The position numbers were made by a program, and so were the translations under genes. Below, piece after piece: positions 1 to 8,131 of a stretch of DNA of 12,733 nucleotides. Location of the stretch: NCBI GenBank assembly GCA_937880585.1, contig CALFMR010000122.1:1-12733 (forward strand), given 5' to 3'. Origin of the DNA: an uncultured Acidobacteriota bacterium (GTDB taxonomy: Bacteria; Acidobacteriota; Vicinamibacteria; Vicinamibacterales; SCN-69-37). The first letter of the stretch is position 1. Every line of letters begins with the position of its first letter. The notes beneath the pieces are model-generated. The model was not told where the DNA came from. It did not search any database and saw nothing but the letters and a program-made list of their open reading frames with translations.

Positions 1-1164
1 GCCAGACGCGGATGAAGGCAAAGACGTTTGCGGTGCCGCCACGGCGTTCTGCGCGACACCTTTATTGATGGTGGACGCGGCATTGGCGGACACGGAGCCA
101 GTGCCCTGTGACGCCTGGCCAACAGCGGCCTGTGCGGCATTCGCCGCGCGGGCCGCGGCCAGCACGTTCGCCAGCGCCGGGCTGATGCCCGTGCCGGTCG
201 TGTTGTCCGCAGGGGCAGCGGCCGTTGTCACTCCGCTGTCGCCCGATGCGGTACGCGCGGGCGTGGTCGCCGCGGCGGTCTTCGTCGTCTTCGCCGCCGC
301 AGCGGCAGGGGCGGCGTCCGCTGCGGCGCTCGTCGCGGCAATCGCCGCGTCGAGCGCGGCGCGCGCGACGTCAGGCATCGCCACACCGGCGGCCGCGACA
401 GACGCAGCCGCGGGCTGTGGCGATGTCGTGGTCTTCGTCTTCGCCGGTGCGCCAGCACCGGGCATGGCAGGCACGGACGCGGCGGCGAACGCCGCCACGG
501 TCGTACCAGTTGCCGCCGCGGACGATGCGCCGGCGCGCGGCGCATCGCCAGTGGCGGCCAGCGTCGTTTCGGCCGAGCCGGCCGTATTCGCGGCCGGCTC
601 GGCCGTGGCAGGCACGGTCGCCGCGGCGGCGGCCATCAGGATGGCCGCCAGCGCAGGGGGAAGCGCCGCGGGCCATGCGGCCGTGGCCGCATGGTTCGCG
701 GGGGTGTCGTCATGGTCGTGCGCGTCGGCGTCCTTCGATCCAGGCTTTCCACGCGATCGCGTCGTGGGTCCCATCGAACGATCGACCGCGCGCCCCGATG
801 CGCCGGACCAGGCGCCGGCCAGGACGTCAGCCAGCCACGAGGCGGGATCGGCCGCCGCGTCGGTCTTCGGCTTCGCGTCAGATGTCGCGTCAGATTCGGA
901 CGAGGGCACCGACGTCGCACCAGGATCGGCCGCCGTCACGCCAACCGCAGGCGTTCCGTTGCGGCTTGCCGCGGCCGGTTGGCCCGGTGCCGTCGCGGGC
1001 GACGATCCGTCGGCCGCGCCGGCGGGCGACGACAGATCGTCGACGAGCGCGTCGAACGCGCTCGCCGGCGCGCCGGCCGCGCGCGGCGGCCGGACGGCGG
1101 ACATCGGCATCGCGCGCGAGGCCGATGCCGACGCCGTGCCGGCGGGGAGGGGACTGAGACTCAC
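1..1164 (-). CDS. fliK: Probable flagellar hook-length control protein FliK, N-terminal part (partial at window edge)
   Basis: The minus-strand frame stays open from a GTG at 1164 to the window edge, about 388 codons, with no stop. The GTG is preceded by GGAG (1174-1177) at 9-nt spacing and lies 18 bases after the flgE stop. The protein is extremely rich in Ala, Thr, Pro and Ser, with runs such as AAAKTTKTAAATT, and has no recognisable catalytic motif. FliK-family proteins have a long disordered Ala/Pro/Thr/Gln-rich N-terminal ruler and a compact C-terminal substrate-switching domain. Only the ruler-like part would be visible here; the diagnostic C-terminal domain lies outside the window. The assignment therefore rests on composition, length and position in the hook cluster. 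FliK is secreted by the flagellar export apparatus and, on reaching hook length, switches export specificity through FlhB. Alternative ATG starts lie about 20 codons inside. It could instead be another low-complexity flagellar protein. Confidence 0.6.
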   Translation of the reverse strand, partial: MSLSPLPAGTASASASRAMPMSAVRPPRAAGAPASAFDALVDDLSSPAGAADGSSPATAPGQPAAASRNGTPAVGVTAADPGATSVPSSESDATSDAKPKTDAAADPASWLADVLAGAWSGASGRAVDRSMGPTTRSRGKPGSKDADAHDHDDTPANHAATAAWPAALPPALAAILMAAAAATVPATAEPAANTAGSAETTLAATGDAPRAGASSAAATGTTVAAFAAASVPAMPGAGAPAKTKTTTSPQPAAASVAAAGVAMPDVARAALDAAIAATSAAADAAPAAAAAKTTKTAAATTPARTASGDSGVTTAAAPADNTTGTGISPALANVLAAARAANAAQAAVGQASQGTGSVSANAASTINKGVAQNAVAAPQTSLPSSASG

Positions 1165-1182
1165 GGCGCACTACTCCGGCCG

Positions 1183-2454
1183 TCAGCGCAGGAGGTCGAG
1201 CGTGTCGACGAGCAGCTCGTCGGCCACGGTGATGCTCTTGGAGTTCGCCTGATAGCCGCGCTGCGCGAGGATCATCTGGGTGAACTCGTTCGCGATGTCC
1301 ACGTTCGACTGCTCGAGCGCGCTGCCGATCAGCGGTCCGCGGCCGCCCGTGCCGGGCGTGCCGACGCTCGGAATGCCCGAGGCTTCGCTCTGGCTGTACA
1401 GGTTCGTGCCGAGCTTGATCATCCCGGCCGGGTTGTTGAACGTGGCCGTCGCGAGCTGACCGACGGTCACCGACTGCCCCATGCCGAACGAGGCGACGAG
1501 CTCGCCCGACGCGTTGATGCTGATGACGCTCGACACCGATCCGGTTGGCGCGCCGTTCTGCACGGTCGACGACGTCGCGGATGGTGCGGCGTAGTTGGTG
1601 ATCGTCGGCGTCCCGTTCGCGTCGACCAGATCCCAGGACAAGTTCGCCGCGGTCGCGCCGTTCGCCCAGGTCGGGCTGGTGATGCTGACATCGGCCGCGT
1701 CATTGCCGTCGACCTTGGTGAGCGTGCCGACGCCGTTGAACTCGAGCGTGCCCTTCGCGATCTCCTTGGGCGTCCCCGCGGTGCCGCCGCTCACGTCTTC
1801 GCCGGGCACGGTGATGCTGTAGTCCCACTTCCCGTTGGTGGCGGTCTTCGTCATGGTGACGGTTTCGATGTGCGACACGCCGAGCGAGTCGTAGATCTGC
1901 ACCGACGAGGCGTGCGTCGTGCCCGTGGGCGCCGACGCGTCGAGGTTCGTGAACGTGCCGAACGAGGTCGTCGGCGTCGGCTGGCGGAGCACGCCGGGCG
2001 GAATGACGATGTCGCTCGGCTGGCCGCTCGTGTCGATGCCGCCCGTCGCGGGATCGACGGCCGTATAGCCCTGCACGGGCTGACCGTCCGAGGTCACGAG
2101 CACGCCGTTCGGATCGAAGCTGAAGTTGCCGGCGCGCGTGTACGACCGGTTGTCCGCGTCACCCACGAGGAAGAAGCCCTGCCCCTGGATGGCGACGTCG
2201 GTCGGCACGCCGGTGTTCTCGATGTTGCCCTGCGTGAAGTTGGGCGTGATCGATCCGACGGTGACGCCGAGACCGATCTGCATCGGGTTGTCGCTCGACC
2301 CGCCGATCGACTGGCTGACGAGGTCGTCGAAGTTCACGGTCGACGCCTTGTAGGCGACCGTGTTCAGGTTGGCCAGGTTGTTCCCGATGACGCTCAGCTT
2401 CTGCTGATTGGCATCGAGCCCGGACAAGGCGGCGGAAAAAGAACCCACGGACAT
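1183..2454 (-). CDS. flgE: Flagellar hook protein FlgE
   Basis: A protein of 423 residues that forms the flagellar hook, the flexible joint between rod and filament; it is exported through the flagellar type III system. The N-terminal rod/hook signature NNLANLNTVAYKAS is at residues 25-38 (Ala replaces the usual Gly before Tyr-Lys). The conserved AIQGQGFFLV is at 88-97 and YTRAGNFSFDPNGVL at 105-119. The C-terminal heptad helix, including QMILAQRGYQANSKSI, ends the protein (about 391-423). The middle is the variable D1/D2 region, rich in Thr, Ser and Gly. GGAGG at 2462-2466, 7 nt upstream and inside the end of flgD, fixes the ATG; the flgD TAA directly abuts it. FlgF or FlgG are less likely, since those are typically about 250-260 aa. 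Confidence 0.95.
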   Translation of the reverse strand: MSVGSFSAALSGLDANQQKLSVIGNNLANLNTVAYKASTVNFDDLVSQSIGGSSDNPMQIGLGVTVGSITPNFTQGNIENTGVPTDVAIQGQGFFLVGDADNRSYTRAGNFSFDPNGVLVTSDGQPVQGYTAVDPATGGIDTSGQPSDIVIPPGVLRQPTPTTSFGTFTNLDASAPTGTTHASSVQIYDSLGVSHIETVTMTKTATNGKWDYSITVPGEDVSGGTAGTPKEIAKGTLEFNGVGTLTKVDGNDAADVSITSPTWANGATAANLSWDLVDANGTPTITNYAAPSATSSTVQNGAPTGSVSSVISINASGELVASFGMGQSVTVGQLATATFNNPAGMIKLGTNLYSQSEASGIPSVGTPGTGGRGPLIGSALEQSNVDIANEFTQMILAQRGYQANSKSITVADELLVDTLDLLR

Positions 2455-2766
2455 TTAGGCACCTCCATCGGGAGCCGGCGTGTCGGTCACAGCGCCGAGG
2501 CCGGTTTCGAACATGCTGCGGAGCGCGGACGTGTCGCCCTCGATCTGCTGCAGGCTCTCGAGCGAACTGAATTGCGCGAGCTGGGCGATGAACTCGCTGT
2601 TGTCCTGCGGCGACAGCGGGTCCTGGTGCTCGAGCTGCGTCACGAGCAGCGACAGGAACGCGTCCTGGCCCAAGGTCTTCGACGGCGCTGTCGTCGTCGA
2701 CGAGCTGGTGGATGTCTGCGCGGCCGCCGACTGACTGGCGGCGTCCTGGGACACTGGATCGACCAT
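2455..2766 (-). CDS. flgD: Flagellar hook-cap (hook assembly scaffold) protein FlgD, short form
   Basis: FlgD caps the growing hook and is needed for FlgE subunits to polymerise; it is absent from the finished flagellum. This protein has 103 residues. A Ser/Thr/Ala-rich secretion-type N-terminus (1-30) leads into the FlgD core: LGQDAFLSLLVTQLEHQDP (32-50), then the PQDNSEFIAQLAQFSSLESLQQI stretch (53-75). The Tudor-like and FnIII-like C-terminal domains of enterobacterial FlgD (about 230 aa) are absent; the protein ends in a Pro/Gly-rich tail. It is also shorter than the compact Bacillus-type FlgD (about 140 aa). An AAAGGGAG Shine-Dalgarno (2776-2783) overlaps the fliJ stop. The reading frame is clean, with no sign of a frameshift, and flgE follows immediately. 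Confidence 0.92.
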   Translation of the reverse strand: MVDPVSQDAASQSAAAQTSTSSSTTTAPSKTLGQDAFLSLLVTQLEHQDPLSPQDNSEFIAQLAQFSSLESLQQIEGDTSALRSMFETGLGAVTDTPAPDGGA

Positions 2767-2772
2767 GACGGT

Positions 2773-3228
2773 TCACTCCCTTTCCGGCTCGGTCATCACG
2801 AAGCGGATGCGCGCGAGCTCGTCCATGGCGCGGTTCTCTTCGCGCCGCTCGGCCTCGGCGTAGCGCCGCCACGCGCGGTCGCGCAGCCGTTCGAGCGCCA
2901 GTCGCCGCCGCCGGCTCATGTGCCACGCCGTCGTGGCCGTGCGCACGTCGCGGGCCCGGTCGTCGACCTCGCGTCGCCGCCGGCCCACGTTTGCCGCCAG
3001 ACGGACAATCCAATTCCGGTGCCACTCGAGCACGCCGGGATCGATCCCGCGTCGCGCGATGGTGACGAGGTCGGCCTGCGCGGCCGCGCGCTCGGCGTCG
3101 GCGCGCTCGCGCTCGGCTTCGGCCTCGTGAAATCGGGCCTCCGCGCGCGACAACGCAGCCGCCGCCGTCGTTTCCTCGCGACGACGCAGATCGAGCGCCG
3201 CGGCCGCGCGGAAGTGAAAGGCCGCCAT
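2773..3228 (-). CDS. fliJ: Flagellar export chaperone / central stalk protein FliJ
   Basis: A protein of 151 residues, close to the usual FliJ length (about 147), almost entirely charged coiled coil rich in Arg, Glu and Ala. FliJ is the central stalk of the FliI ATPase ring, links it to FlhA, and recycles export chaperones. Visible features are the N-terminal FHFRAAAALDLRRREE (5-20), typical of FliJ, long alternating R/E/A heptads, and a terminal FVMTEPERE. The frame is open further upstream, but the ATG at 3228 is chosen because it lies 2 nt after the fliI stop and begins the family-like sequence. There is no clear Shine-Dalgarno, so translation is probably coupled to fliI. FliJ sequences are poorly conserved, so the call leans on position after fliI as well as length and coiled-coil character. 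Confidence 0.85.
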   Translation of the reverse strand: MAAFHFRAAAALDLRRREETTAAAALSRAEARFHEAEAERERADAERAAAQADLVTIARRGIDPGVLEWHRNWIVRLAANVGRRRREVDDRARDVRTATTAWHMSRRRRLALERLRDRAWRRYAEAERREENRAMDELARIRFVMTEPERE

Positions 3229-3230
3229 GA

Positions 3231-4595
3231 TCAGAGGCTGTGCAGTTGCGTGATGGCGTCGGCCAGCCGGACGTCCATGTCGGCGGGCTGACACAGGAAG
3301 CGGCCGACGGCGTCGCGATGCGCGAACGCCGTGTCGACGCGCGGGTTGCTGCCCGGCACGTAGGCGCCGACGCTGACGAGGTCGTCGTTGTCGCGAATCG
3401 TCGCGAGCCATTCGCGGACCGCGCCCGCGCGCTCGCGGTGCGCGACCGTGGTGACGTCGGGCATCGTCCGGCTGACGCTCTGCAGGATGTCGATGGCCGG
3501 ATAGTGGTTCTTCGCGGCGAGGTCGCGCGAAAGCACGATGTGGCCGTCGAGAATCGCGCGCACGGCGTCGGCGACCGGTTCGTTGTGATCATCGCCTTCG
3601 ACGAGCACGGTGTAGAACGCCGTGATGCTGCCCTTCCCGGTGACGGCGCCCGCACGCTCGAGCAGGCCCGGCAGGCGCGCGAAGACCGAGGGCGGATAGC
3701 CCTTCGCCGTCGGCGGCTCCCCGGCCGCGAGTCCGACCTCGCGCTGCGCCATCGCGAACCGCGTGATCGAGTCCATCATCAGGAGCACGTGGCGGCCGGC
3801 GTCGCGGAAGGCTTCGGCGATGGCCGTGGCGGCGTACGCCGCGCGCTGGCGCGCGAGCGCCGGGCTGTCCGACGTCGAGACGACGACGACGGAGCGTTCG
3901 CGACCGCGCGGACCGAGATCGTGTTCGAGAAAGCTGCGGACTTCGCGTCCGCGCTCACCGACGAGGCACAGGACGACGACATCCGCCTCCGTGCCGCGCG
4001 CCATCATGCCGAGCAGCGTGCTCTTGCCGACGCCGCTGCCGCCGAAGACGCCGATGCGCTGTCCGCGGCCGCACGTGAGGAGCGCGTCGATCGCGCGCAC
4101 GCCGGTGCCAATCGCGGAGGCCACCGGCTCGCGGACGAGCGGATTGAGCGCGGCGGGATGGAGTGGCGCGCGGTCCGACGTCGCGACAGGACCGAGTCCG
4201 TCGATGGGCACGCCGAAGCCGTCGATGACGCGTCCGAGCAGCGCGTCGCCCACCGGGATGGTCGGCGCCATGCCGCTCGAGACGATCCGATCGCCAGGCC
4301 GTACGCCGGCCGTGTCGCCGAGCGGCACCGACAGCAGACGGCCGTCGCGGAAGCCGACGACCTCCACCGGCAGCGCGGGCCCGCGTCCCGTCCGGATTTC
4401 GCAGATCTCGCCGACACTCGCCGCCGGACCGGCCGACTCGACGACGAGTCCGACGATGCGCATGACGTGGCCGACGACGGGCAGCGTGTCGACGCGGGCG
4501 ACGCGATCGAAGTACGCGCCGAGCGATAGACCAGGCGCGGCGCTCTCGGGCGCGGCCGGCGCGGGCGCCGACTCAGTGAGCGACCCAGGCCCCAT
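3231..4595 (-). CDS. fliI: Flagellum-specific ATP synthase/ATPase FliI
   Basis: The hexameric ATPase of the flagellar type III export apparatus, acting at the cytoplasmic base with FliH and FliJ. It has 454 residues, normal for the family. The N-terminal beta-barrel domain covers about 25-105. Walker A GGSGVGKST is at 185-193, the catalytic-Glu motif GERGREV at 213-219 (Glu214), and Walker B LLMMDS at 271-276, followed by ITRFAMAQREVGLAAGEPP. GYPPSVFARLPGLLERAG (299-316) and KNHYPAIDIL (362-371) are hallmark FliI/F1-beta-like stretches. The C-terminal helical domain is complete. The ATG lies inside the 3' end of fliH (23-base overlap) with GAGGAAGAG just upstream, indicating coupled synthesis with FliH, its regulator. 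The sequence fits FliI better than virulence T3SS ATPases because every neighbour is flagellar. Confidence 0.97.
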   Translation of the reverse strand: MGPGSLTESAPAPAAPESAAPGLSLGAYFDRVARVDTLPVVGHVMRIVGLVVESAGPAASVGEICEIRTGRGPALPVEVVGFRDGRLLSVPLGDTAGVRPGDRIVSSGMAPTIPVGDALLGRVIDGFGVPIDGLGPVATSDRAPLHPAALNPLVREPVASAIGTGVRAIDALLTCGRGQRIGVFGGSGVGKSTLLGMMARGTEADVVVLCLVGERGREVRSFLEHDLGPRGRERSVVVVSTSDSPALARQRAAYAATAIAEAFRDAGRHVLLMMDSITRFAMAQREVGLAAGEPPTAKGYPPSVFARLPGLLERAGAVTGKGSITAFYTVLVEGDDHNEPVADAVRAILDGHIVLSRDLAAKNHYPAIDILQSVSRTMPDVTTVAHRERAGAVREWLATIRDNDDLVSVGAYVPGSNPRVDTAFAHRDAVGRFLCQPADMDVRLADAITQLHSL

Positions 4596-5397
4596 GCGTC
4601 TCTTCCTCGCGATCCTCGTCCGCGCCGCCGAGCAGCTCGCGCGAGAGCGCGCGAATCTGCGCGTCGATGCCCGCGTCGATGACGCCGAACGCCGATCGCA
4701 CGAGGCAGCCGCCGCGCTCGACGGCTGGGTCGGCGACGATCTCGATCGACCCGAGCGCCTCGCGCGCGCCCGGCGACACGGCTTCGCTGTCGGCCGGGTT
4801 CAGATGGATCTTCGCGGCCGCGCGCTCGCCGAGCCGATCGACGGCCACGCGCGCGATGACCAGAATCAGATCCGGGTCGACGTCGACTTCGTGGCGCAGG
4901 ATGCGCTCGGCGATGACGACGGCCAGGTGCACGAGCTCGCGCTCGGTGTGGCGCATGAGCTCGGGCCGGAGCGCGGCCAGCTCGTCGATCGTCTCGTGAA
5001 AGCGCGCGATGACCGCATCGAGCCGCGCGGTCGCCGCCTCGGTGCCGAGCCGTTCGCCGTGCGCGAAGCCGGCGGCGAACGCTTCCTGCTCGATGGCCTG
5101 CTGGCGCTCGAGCGACAGTGACGGCAGATGGATCTCGCGGGCCTCGACGTCGACGGCCGGCTCGATGGTCGGCGCCTCGCCGCGGGAGAGCGGGGCGAAG
5201 GTCAGCGGCACGGGCCGCGACGCCGGCTGCGGCGCGGTCGGCGACTGCCAGCTGAACCGCGCCGTCGCGACGCCCGGCGCCAGACGGCGGGCTTTCGTGG
5301 ACGTTCCGCCCGTGTGAACGTCGACGGCCGACGTGTGAATCTGCCGTGGGACCAGCGGCGCCGCCGGCGCGTGCTGCGACGCACTCTTAGGTGACAT
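4573..5397 (-). CDS. fliH: Flagellar export ATPase stator/regulator FliH
   Basis: FliH dimerises, binds and restrains FliI, and tethers it to the C-ring. The protein has 274 residues. The first 95 or so are Pro/Ala/Thr-rich and probably disordered. EQEAFAAGFAHGERLGTEAA (103-122) is the small-residue helix resembling the FliH GxxxG segment. HTERELVHLAVVIAERILRHEVDVDPDLI (150-178) and the following helix match the conserved FliH/V-ATPase-E-like domain. IVADPAVERGGCLVRSAFGVIDAGIDAQI (220-248) is the typical C-terminal globular segment. The ATG overlaps the end of fliG by 11 bases, with GGGAG (5404-5408) 6 nt upstream. The tail is acidic (DEDREEE). The long Pro-rich N-terminus makes it somewhat larger than the enterobacterial form (about 235 aa). 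Confidence 0.93.
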   Translation of the reverse strand: MSPKSASQHAPAAPLVPRQIHTSAVDVHTGGTSTKARRLAPGVATARFSWQSPTAPQPASRPVPLTFAPLSRGEAPTIEPAVDVEAREIHLPSLSLERQQAIEQEAFAAGFAHGERLGTEAATARLDAVIARFHETIDELAALRPELMRHTERELVHLAVVIAERILRHEVDVDPDLILVIARVAVDRLGERAAAKIHLNPADSEAVSPGAREALGSIEIVADPAVERGGCLVRSAFGVIDAGIDAQIRALSRELLGGADEDREEETHGAWVAH

Positions 5398-6397
5398 ACG
5401 AATCTCCCGCGCTGCCGCCGGTCGTGATCAGGCCTTCTTCCTCGAGCTTGCGCGCGATGCCGACGATCTCGTGCTGCGCCTTCTCCACCTCGCGCAGCCG
5501 GACCGCGCCGAGCATCTCCATCTCTTCCTTCATGAGGTCGACGGCGCGCTTCGACATGTTCGCGAAGAAACGCTGGCGGATCGCCTCGCTCGCGCCCTTC
5601 AGCGCGACGGTCAGCGTCTTCTTGTCGGCGCGATTGACGATCTCGCGGATGCCGTTCTCTTCGATGCCGGCAAGGTCCTCGAAGACGAACATCAGGTTGC
5701 GGATCGCCACCGCGGTATCGGGCGCGATGGCCTCGATGCGTTCGAGCGCCGGCCGGCTGACGCCGCGCTCGAGCCGGTTGAACAGTTCGGCCACGGCACG
5801 GACGCCACCACGCTGTTCGTGACTGTGACCGCCGAGGCTGCGCAGCTTCTGCTCGATGACGGTCGAGATGCGGACGATGACGTCCGGCGGAATCTCGCCG
5901 AGTCCCGCCATGCGCAGGAGCACTTCCGTCCGCATGTCGTCGGGCAACTGCGCCAGAAGCTGGGCGGCGCTGTTCGGATTCAAGTGCGCCAGGATGAGCG
6001 CCGTCGTCTGGGGGTGCTCGCCGAGGAAGAACTTGGAGAGCTGCTCGGGGCTCGCGCGCTCGAGCGACGCGAAGCCCGCCGCCGTGTGCAGCGAGTCGAC
6101 GATGCGATCGAGCACGCGGCGCGACTGCTCGGGCCCCAGGGCTTTCGAGAGGACGCGGCGCGCCTGGTCGATGCCGCCTGCCGGCACTTGCGCGCTCGAG
6201 ACCGAGGCGTGCAGCTCGGACAGCACCCGTTCGCCGAGCTCCGGCGGCACGGTGCCGAGCGCCGCGATCTCGCGCGCGATGAGCTCGAGCTCGTCCTCTT
6301 GAAAGTGCTGAAAGAACGGTGCGCCGGCTTCGCCGAGCGCCATCAGCGCAATCGCGGCTTTACGCGCGCCGCTGAGCGCGGGCGTCGTCGTGGCCAT
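5387..6397 (-). CDS. fliG: Flagellar motor switch protein FliG
   Basis: A rotor protein that joins the FliF ring to the C-ring and transmits torque from the MotAB stator. It has 336 residues, the normal length. The N-terminal FliF-binding domain starts ARKAAIALMALGE (11-23). The middle domain carries the FliM-binding EHPQ motif (127-130), followed by TTALILAHLNP. MFVFEDL (236-242) opens the C-terminal domain, which holds the charged torque helix region REIVNRADKKTLTVALKGA (251-269) and RQRFFANMSKRA (274-285). The start ATG shares one base with the fliF stop (TGATG), and GGAGG at 6408-6412 lies 10 nt upstream, so it is translationally coupled to fliF. No key residue appears to be missing. Confidence 0.97.
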   Translation of the reverse strand: MATTTPALSGARKAAIALMALGEAGAPFFQHFQEDELELIAREIAALGTVPPELGERVLSELHASVSSAQVPAGGIDQARRVLSKALGPEQSRRVLDRIVDSLHTAAGFASLERASPEQLSKFFLGEHPQTTALILAHLNPNSAAQLLAQLPDDMRTEVLLRMAGLGEIPPDVIVRISTVIEQKLRSLGGHSHEQRGGVRAVAELFNRLERGVSRPALERIEAIAPDTAVAIRNLMFVFEDLAGIEENGIREIVNRADKKTLTVALKGASEAIRQRFFANMSKRAVDLMKEEMEMLGAVRLREVEKAQHEIVGIARKLEEEGLITTGGSAGDSYVT

Positions 6398-8115
6398 CAG
6401 TGTTCGTCCTCCGCAATCCAGCCGCGCACGATGCGCGCGAGCTGCTCGGGCTCGTCATTGGCGAGCTTCGCGACGCGCTTGGTGAGCACCGGCAGGCGCC
6501 GCGGATTGCCGGGCCCGACGGCGTCGAGCTCCGCTTCGATCTGCCCTTCCATTTCCTGGACGGTCGGCAGCCGCGCGGCCGCCGTGCCGGCAGGCGCGGG
6601 CAGCGCGGGCGCCTGGTTGAGCTTCGTCGCCTGACGCGCCATCGGACGCAGCACGCCGAAGAGGGCGAAGAGCGCGATCGCCAGGATCGCGACGCCGCGC
6701 AGCGCGCCCAAGCCGTGGTCGCGGACGAGGTCGCCGACCTGCTGCACGACGGTCGGCCGGGGCGCTGGCGGCTCGGCGGCCGGCACGTCGAACGCGATGT
6801 TCTCGACCGTCAGTTGATCGCCGCGCTGCGGATCGAGGCCGACGGCCGCGGCGACCAGATCATGGATACGCTGCACGTCCTTCGTGTCCCACGGCCGCGT
6901 CGTGGTTTGGACGGTGCCGTCACTGCCTTTCGCCGACACGCGCTCGTCGTCGAGGATGACGGCGACCGAAAGGCGCGCGAGCCCGCCCTGCGGGCTGACC
7001 GTGTGCCGCGTGACGTGGCCGACTTCGTAGTTGGTCGTCTCCGACATGCGGCTCGGCGCGGACGGAAGCGTCGCGGCCAGCGACGGGGCTGGAGTCGACA
7101 CGGTGCCGGCCTTCGCTCCCGAGGCCGCTGCGCCCGCGTTCGCTGTCTTCGGTGCGGTCGAGGTCGACAAGGCGGGCGGCTGATTGGCGCGAGCGCCCGC
7201 GACGCCGCCGGCAACCGACGCGAGCGCGCCGGTCTCGGTCGACGTCTGCTTGCTGCGGACCACCGTTTCCGGATCCCAGTGCTCTTCGGTCTCGTCGACG
7301 GCGCTCGAGTTGATGTGCGCCGCCACGTTGACTCGCACGCGGCCCGGACCGACGACCGGTTCGAGCAGCGCGACGACGCGCGAGCTGAGGTCGTGCTCGA
7401 TGCGCTGCTGGCGGTCGACGTCGGCCGTGCTGCCGGCGTCGTCGTCGTCACCGTCCTCGGGCGTCAGCGAGCGGCCGTAGGTGTCGAGGATGACGACCGA
7501 TTCGGGCCGGAGCGACTCGACGGCGCCGGCCACGAGGTTGGCGATGCCTTTGACGGTCGACGGTGCGAGCGGCCGGTTCGACTTCAACCGCAGGACGACC
7601 GACGCTTTCGCCGGCTGCTCTTGATCGACGAAGAGCGAGTCCTTCGCCATGGCGATGTGGACGCGCGCGCTCGCGACTTCCGACAAGGTGCCAATCGTGC
7701 GCGCCAGTTCACCTTCGAGGGCGCGGCGATAGTTGACGTGCTCGAGGAACTCGGTCGTGCCGAACGCCGGCCGGTCGAAGATCTCGAAGCCGATGCGCCC
7801 GGCCGAGGGCAGGCCGCCCGAGGCGAGCGACAGGCGCAGCTCGTCGGCCCGCTCGACCGGCACGCTCACCGTCCGGCCGCCATCGCCGAGCTGGTACGGC
7901 ACCTTCTCGTCCTTGAGCTTCGAGACGACGGAGCTCGCCGTCTCGGCGTCCATGTCGGCGACGAGCAGCGTGTAGGTCGGACGCGAGAGCCAGTACGCGG
8001 ATCCGACGACAACGCCGACGACGCCGACGAAGACGGCGACCAGGCCGGCGATCTGTCGCGGGGACAGCGCGGCGGCCAGCTTCTTGAGATGTGCGATCTG
8101 CTGTTCGATGTTCAC
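6397..8115 (-). CDS. fliF: Flagellar MS-ring protein FliF
   Basis: The inner-membrane protein that assembles the MS ring, the foundation of the basal body and housing of the export gate. It has 572 residues (family about 550). TM1 is IAGLVAVFVGVVGVVVGSAYWL (about 22-43). The ring-building domains (about 46-215) include ASGGLPSAGRIGFEIFD (98-114), EGELARTIGTL (134-144) and ARVHIAMAKDSLFVD (150-164). A low-complexity Ala/Ser/Thr periplasmic loop spans about 290-360. TM2 is about 468-489, and the FliG-binding C-terminal helix is TKRVAKLANDEPEQLARIVRGWI (545-567). The start is GTG at 8115, 16 bases after the fliE stop, without an obvious Shine-Dalgarno. The next in-frame ATG is at residue 55, beyond TM1, so GTG is strongly preferred. 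FliG follows with a one-base overlap. Confidence 0.97.
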   Translation of the reverse strand: MNIEQQIAHLKKLAAALSPRQIAGLVAVFVGVVGVVVGSAYWLSRPTYTLLVADMDAETASSVVSKLKDEKVPYQLGDGGRTVSVPVERADELRLSLASGGLPSAGRIGFEIFDRPAFGTTEFLEHVNYRRALEGELARTIGTLSEVASARVHIAMAKDSLFVDQEQPAKASVVLRLKSNRPLAPSTVKGIANLVAGAVESLRPESVVILDTYGRSLTPEDGDDDDAGSTADVDRQQRIEHDLSSRVVALLEPVVGPGRVRVNVAAHINSSAVDETEEHWDPETVVRSKQTSTETGALASVAGGVAGARANQPPALSTSTAPKTANAGAAASGAKAGTVSTPAPSLAATLPSAPSRMSETTNYEVGHVTRHTVSPQGGLARLSVAVILDDERVSAKGSDGTVQTTTRPWDTKDVQRIHDLVAAAVGLDPQRGDQLTVENIAFDVPAAEPPAPRPTVVQQVGDLVRDHGLGALRGVAILAIALFALFGVLRPMARQATKLNQAPALPAPAGTAAARLPTVQEMEGQIEAELDAVGPGNPRRLPVLTKRVAKLANDEPEQLARIVRGWIAEDEH

Positions 8116-8131
8116 GACGGATTACGCGGGG

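Noticed and set aside
65..1252. A 395-codon Ala/Val-rich plus-strand frame opposite fliK
   Set aside because: It mirrors the GCG/GCC-rich ruler codons and has no Shine-Dalgarno. The minus-strand frame has a ribosome site and fits the operon.
691..3291. An 866-codon open frame on the plus strand, antisense to fliK, flgE, flgD and fliJ
   Set aside because: It is Arg/Gly/Asp-rich with no domain-like pattern and runs across several genuine genes on the other strand. Stop-free antisense frames are expected opposite GC-rich coding DNA.
2159..3655. A 498-codon minus-strand frame crossing fliI, fliJ, flgD and flgE out of frame
   Set aside because: It is Arg/Ala-rich and motif-free, and it overlaps four recognisable genes on the same strand.
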